DNA of 43,066 nucleotides from Erysipelotrichaceae bacterium. Lineage in GTDB: Bacteria; Bacillota_I; Bacilli_A; Erysipelotrichales; Erysipelotrichaceae. This document shows, one piece after another, positions 40,861-43,066 of this stretch (positions within the stretch are counted from its first letter, which is position 1; each line of letters opens with the position of its first letter). The notes beneath the pieces were generated by a model that was not told where the DNA came from, searched no databases, and saw only the letters and a program-made list of their open reading frames with translations. The position numbers and the translations under genes are program-made. The stretch lies in NCBI GenBank assembly GCA_017442805.1, contig JAFRZA010000021.1:1-43066 (forward strand), read 5' to 3'.

Positions 40861-42327
40861 ATGGATACACGTTTAAAGAGTAAATTTCATATTACCGATA
40901 TCAGGAAGTATAACCGCTGCCATCGTCTTTTCAGCCTATCGAGAAAAAACGAGACCAGCCGGTTTGCCTATTACAACATCACTGAAGACGTCTGCGCTTC
41001 CGTAGCCGCACGGCTGGGCATCGAAAACTATGTCACCGGCACCACCAATCAGACCAATGAAGATTCCCTGGCGCTGCTGAAGCAGTCGCCCTGGCTGTTC
41101 AGAGGCCGCTTCGAAGCCTGTGATCTGCGCATCAAGGTTCCGCTGATGTATTGCGCCGACGGCCACGCCATGCTGTATTCGATCCTTTTGTCACCGTTTG
41201 TGAGCACTGAGGAATTCAGCGCGCTGCGCTATGAATTTGAAGTGCTGGCGAAGATCGGCATCGCGGTCGATGACATGTTCATCATCCATCTCAACCCCGA
41301 CTACGTCCGCAGGGGAAGAACCGACCATCAGAAACTCTGGAAGATCGCCGACCATTACCGCGAGAATACCATTCTCGAGCATGTCCTGTCTCTGGACGCC
41401 GATCTGGAGGAAATCACCAGGCAGATGCGTGACTTCACTGACGAGGAAGCGGTTCATGGCGGAAAGTGTTCCGGACGCAGCCGCTGCCAGTTCTACGAGA
41501 CCTGTTTCCCCGATGAAGTCATCACCGAAGACAACAGCATCCTCACCCTGGTATCCTCGCAATACAAGCGCGACATGTGGGCAGACGGCATCCGTTATCT
41601 TAAGGACGCCGACAGCAGCCGTCTGGAGGGAAGCCGGGTACAGTATGCCCAGATCATGGCCGACCGCAACGGCGGACTGTACTGCGAAAAGGCCCTGGTA
41701 AGACAGTGGCTCAGTAAGAACGTTCACTTCCCCCTGTCCTTTCTGGACTTTGAGTGGGACCTTTATCCCATTCCGCCGTTTGACGGCATGAAGCCGCTGG
41801 ATGTCAGCGTCTTCCAGTACTCGCTGCATGTCTGGGACGGAAACGAACTGAAACATTACCAGTATGTCGGTGAAGGCGACTGCCGGCGCACCCTGGTTGA
41901 ATCGATGCTGAAGAATCTGCCCGAGGAAGGAAGCGTCTTCGCCTATAATGCCAAGGGCGCCGAGAAGATCAGGATTTCGGAATTCGCCGCGCTGTATCCC
42001 GAATACGCTGAAAGACTCAACGCGGTCAATGAGAGGCTGGTCGATCTGGCTGACCCGTTCATCAGCGGCCTGGTCTACGATACCCGCATGCGGGGATCAT
42101 TCACATTGAAGGTGATCGAGGAAATGGTCGACAGCCATCATTCCTATCACGATCTTGACGTCTCCAACGGCATTGAAGCCGTGGAGATCCACCGGCTCCT
42201 GGAGGCCTGCGATGACCTCAAGGACCGGGAAACATACTTTGAACAGCTGTACAAGTACTGCGGACTGGATTCCTATTCGCTCTACAAGGTACTCAGCTGG
42301 CTGAGTGAAATCACGGAAGATAAATAG
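40861..42327 (+). CDS. DUF2779 protein, putative Fe-S/RNase H-like nuclease
   Basis: 488 residues from ATG 40861; ATG 40840 is possible, and neither has a good ribosome binding site. The C-terminal half matches DUF2779: SFLDFEWDLYPIPPFDGM with a D296-x-E298 pair as in DEDD exonucleases, QYSLHVW, VFAYNAKGAEKIRI, GSFTLKVIEEMV and a late YCGLDSYSL aspartate. The N-terminal half resembles Cas4/AddB-like domains in its cysteines: C20 in YNRCHRLF, and C203, C209, C215 in KCSGRSRCQFYETC, a plausible 4Fe-4S set. I do not see the usual E-x-K of a PD-(D/E)XK nuclease, so the N-terminal domain may be structural. A DNA or RNA processing role is inferred. Confidence 0.8.
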   Translation: MDTRLKSKFHITDIRKYNRCHRLFSLSRKNETSRFAYYNITEDVCASVAARLGIENYVTGTTNQTNEDSLALLKQSPWLFRGRFEACDLRIKVPLMYCADGHAMLYSILLSPFVSTEEFSALRYEFEVLAKIGIAVDDMFIIHLNPDYVRRGRTDHQKLWKIADHYRENTILEHVLSLDADLEEITRQMRDFTDEEAVHGGKCSGRSRCQFYETCFPDEVITEDNSILTLVSSQYKRDMWADGIRYLKDADSSRLEGSRVQYAQIMADRNGGLYCEKALVRQWLSKNVHFPLSFLDFEWDLYPIPPFDGMKPLDVSVFQYSLHVWDGNELKHYQYVGEGDCRRTLVESMLKNLPEEGSVFAYNAKGAEKIRISEFAALYPEYAERLNAVNERLVDLADPFISGLVYDTRMRGSFTLKVIEEMVDSHHSYHDLDVSNGIEAVEIHRLLEACDDLKDRETYFEQLYKYCGLDSYSLYKVLSWLSEITEDK

Positions 42328-42354
42328 TCCTTGAGACTATGGGAGGAAAAATAT

Positions 42355-42876
42355 ATGAAAGTAAATGTTTATGCCAAGGATTTGAGCGTGTCGAAGGACA
42401 CCGAGGAAATCATCAGTGAAAAGCTCGCTCTGATTGAGAAGTATCTGCTCATTGATGACGCGACCACTGCCCAGGCAATGGTTAAAAGACATGGTAACGA
42501 CATTAAGCTGGAGGTGACGATTCCATCCAAGGTAGGCTTCCTGAGATCCGAGGTCATTGACCACGACATCCGCGACGCCATTGATAAATCAATTGAGAAA
42601 CTTGAATCCCAGCTGCGCGGCCAGAAGGGCAGGCTGAGCAGAAGACACCGCGAGAAGCTCGCCAAGACCTTCATCGAGGAAGGCGGCTTTGAGGAAGAAG
42701 AGAAGGTCAAGAGAGTCAAGAGAGTCATCATCGAAGATCTTGATTCCGAGGACGCCATCATGCAGATGGAGCTGATGGATCACAACTTCTTCGTCTACCG
42801 TGACGCCGATACCAAGATCGTTTCCGTCATGTACAAGAGAGAAGACGGCGATTACGGCATCCTGGAGATCGTCTAG
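42355..42876 (+). CDS. hpf: Ribosome hibernation promoting factor, long form
   Basis: 173 residues from ATG 42355 (GGGAGG about 8 nt upstream). N-terminal HPF/YfiA domain (MKVNVYAKDLSVSKDTEEII), a charged linker and the C-terminal dimerisation domain (DAIMQMELMDHNFFVYRDA, GDYGILEIV). Long HPF joins two 70S ribosomes into inactive 100S particles in stationary phase. No terminator stands directly behind it; the insertion sequence begins 50 bp downstream. Confidence 0.96.
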   Translation: MKVNVYAKDLSVSKDTEEIISEKLALIEKYLLIDDATTAQAMVKRHGNDIKLEVTIPSKVGFLRSEVIDHDIRDAIDKSIEKLESQLRGQKGRLSRRHREKLAKTFIEEGGFEEEEKVKRVKRVIIEDLDSEDAIMQMELMDHNFFVYRDADTKIVSVMYKREDGDYGILEIV

Positions 42877-42965
42877 AGAAAATAATCCTGAACTGATCAT
42901 TCAGTAAGATAAACCCGGTCAGCCGTGATATGTACCCAGAATCCTGGACCAAATAATTAATCAGA

Positions 42966-43066
42966 CTATATCACAGAATTACAGATGGATGTGCTCCTGA
43001 ATAACGCAGGAGGCATCCATTTTGTTTTCTTCTGGATCCGTCTGTTGTTGTAATAGTCAATGTACT
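42966..43066 (-). CDS. IS3-family transposase OrfB, C-terminal fragment (window edge)
   Basis: On the minus strand the frame is open from the edge to TAG at 42966-42968. It reads YIDYYNNRRIQKKTKWMPPA followed by LFRSTSICNSVI. This is the well-known end of the integrase domain in IS150-type transposases (YIxYYNxxRIQ...P...R), with Pro-Ala-Leu-Phe-Arg where Pro-x-x-Tyr-Arg is usual. Whether the rest is intact cannot be seen. Confidence 0.75.
   Translation of the reverse strand, partial: YIDYYNNRRIQKKTKWMPPALFRSTSICNSVI
42985..43029 (+). terminator. Rightward terminator inside the antisense strand of the transposase gene
   Basis: ATGGATG (42985-42991) pairs with CATCCAT (43014-43020) and CTCCTG (42994-42999) with CAGGAG (43007-43012), separated by a small bulge, then T-rich sequence. 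It would stop transcription arriving from hpf. Confidence 0.6.

Larger units (their letters stand above)
42926..43066 (-). mobile_element. End of an IS3-family insertion sequence, cut by the window edge
   Basis: A transposase C-terminus runs leftward and stops at 42966. Outside it, TGATATGTACCCAGAATCC (from 42926) begins with TG and resembles the TGT..TACCC..TGGAC type of terminal inverted repeat of IS3/IS150-group elements, which would put the element's right end at 42926. The other end and the target duplication are outside the window. Confidence 0.7.

Noticed and set aside
40840..40861. Leaderless transcript for the DUF2779 gene from TATAAT at 40853-40858
   Set aside because: The start point would fall just after ATG 40861, and there is no -35, so the box is probably a chance A/T-rich match.
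42890..42912. ACTGATCATTCAGT hairpin behind hpf as its terminator
   Set aside because: The stem is five base pairs and no T-run follows.

Overview
The window reads as ordinary chromosomal sequence of a Gram-positive Bacillota, most likely the Erysipelotrichales or a close relative of the Mollicutes branch. The clues are an EF-P with a KT-type loop in place of the usual PGKG loop, a 48-residue ribosomal protein L32, a DUF1836 regulator, TmcAL, a YceD-RpmF pair, a dcw cluster that starts with mraZ and stops at murD, a SecDF-like gene next to recJ, a tRNA-sensing T-box upstream of hisS-aspS and a long-form HPF. The assignment rests on recalled family resemblance, not on a search. Almost all genes point right; only tmcAL, the chorismate mutase gene and a transposase fragment at the right edge point left.

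Layout. 1-4945: 3' part of kbl (threonine catabolism), ppdK, and convergent tmcAL. 5024-9128: two alpha/beta hydrolases, the second fused to a polytopic membrane domain, then a NUDIX-GNAT fusion. 9144-10139: a small operon of a 48-residue membrane peptide, a DUF1836 HTH protein and a 60-residue Gly/Pro/Arg/Phe-rich peptide, behind a strong promoter and a palindrome. 10335-11009: yceD-rpmF. 11228-17428: shortened division/cell wall cluster mraZ-rsmH-ftsL-pbp-mraY-murD. 17459-22182: a 79-residue unknown, a reduced SecDF-like protein, recJ, ogt and cdd. 22355-28430: a QueT-type transporter heading an aromatic amino acid operon (pheA, aroC, degenerate aroE fused to aroK, aroA, tyrA), with chorismate mutase convergent on it. 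28539-32021: a lipoprotein, apt and the (p)ppGpp synthetase/hydrolase. 32082-35321: T-box leader and hisS-aspS. 35459-40468: efp, a tail-anchored repeat-rich protein, cmk and der. 40526-42876: HU, a DUF2779 putative nuclease and hpf. 42926-43066: the end of an IS3-family insertion sequence.

Functional themes. The late shikimate pathway and both branches to prephenate products are encoded together, but the first steps (DAHP synthase, dehydroquinate synthase and dehydratase) are outside the window and the AroE-like domain lacks its catalytic motifs. Translation and its control are well represented (L32, EF-P, HisRS, AspRS, Der, Rel, HPF, RsmH, TmcAL). No phage, CRISPR or classical defence island is visible. 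The least explained items are the reduced SecDF, the pseudo-AroE-AroK fusion, the tail-anchored repeat protein, the DUF1836 operon, the T-box with overlapping Asp/His specifiers, and the EF-P tip loop. Intergenic gaps are short: the largest without a gene, between rel and hisS, is filled by the T-box leader.
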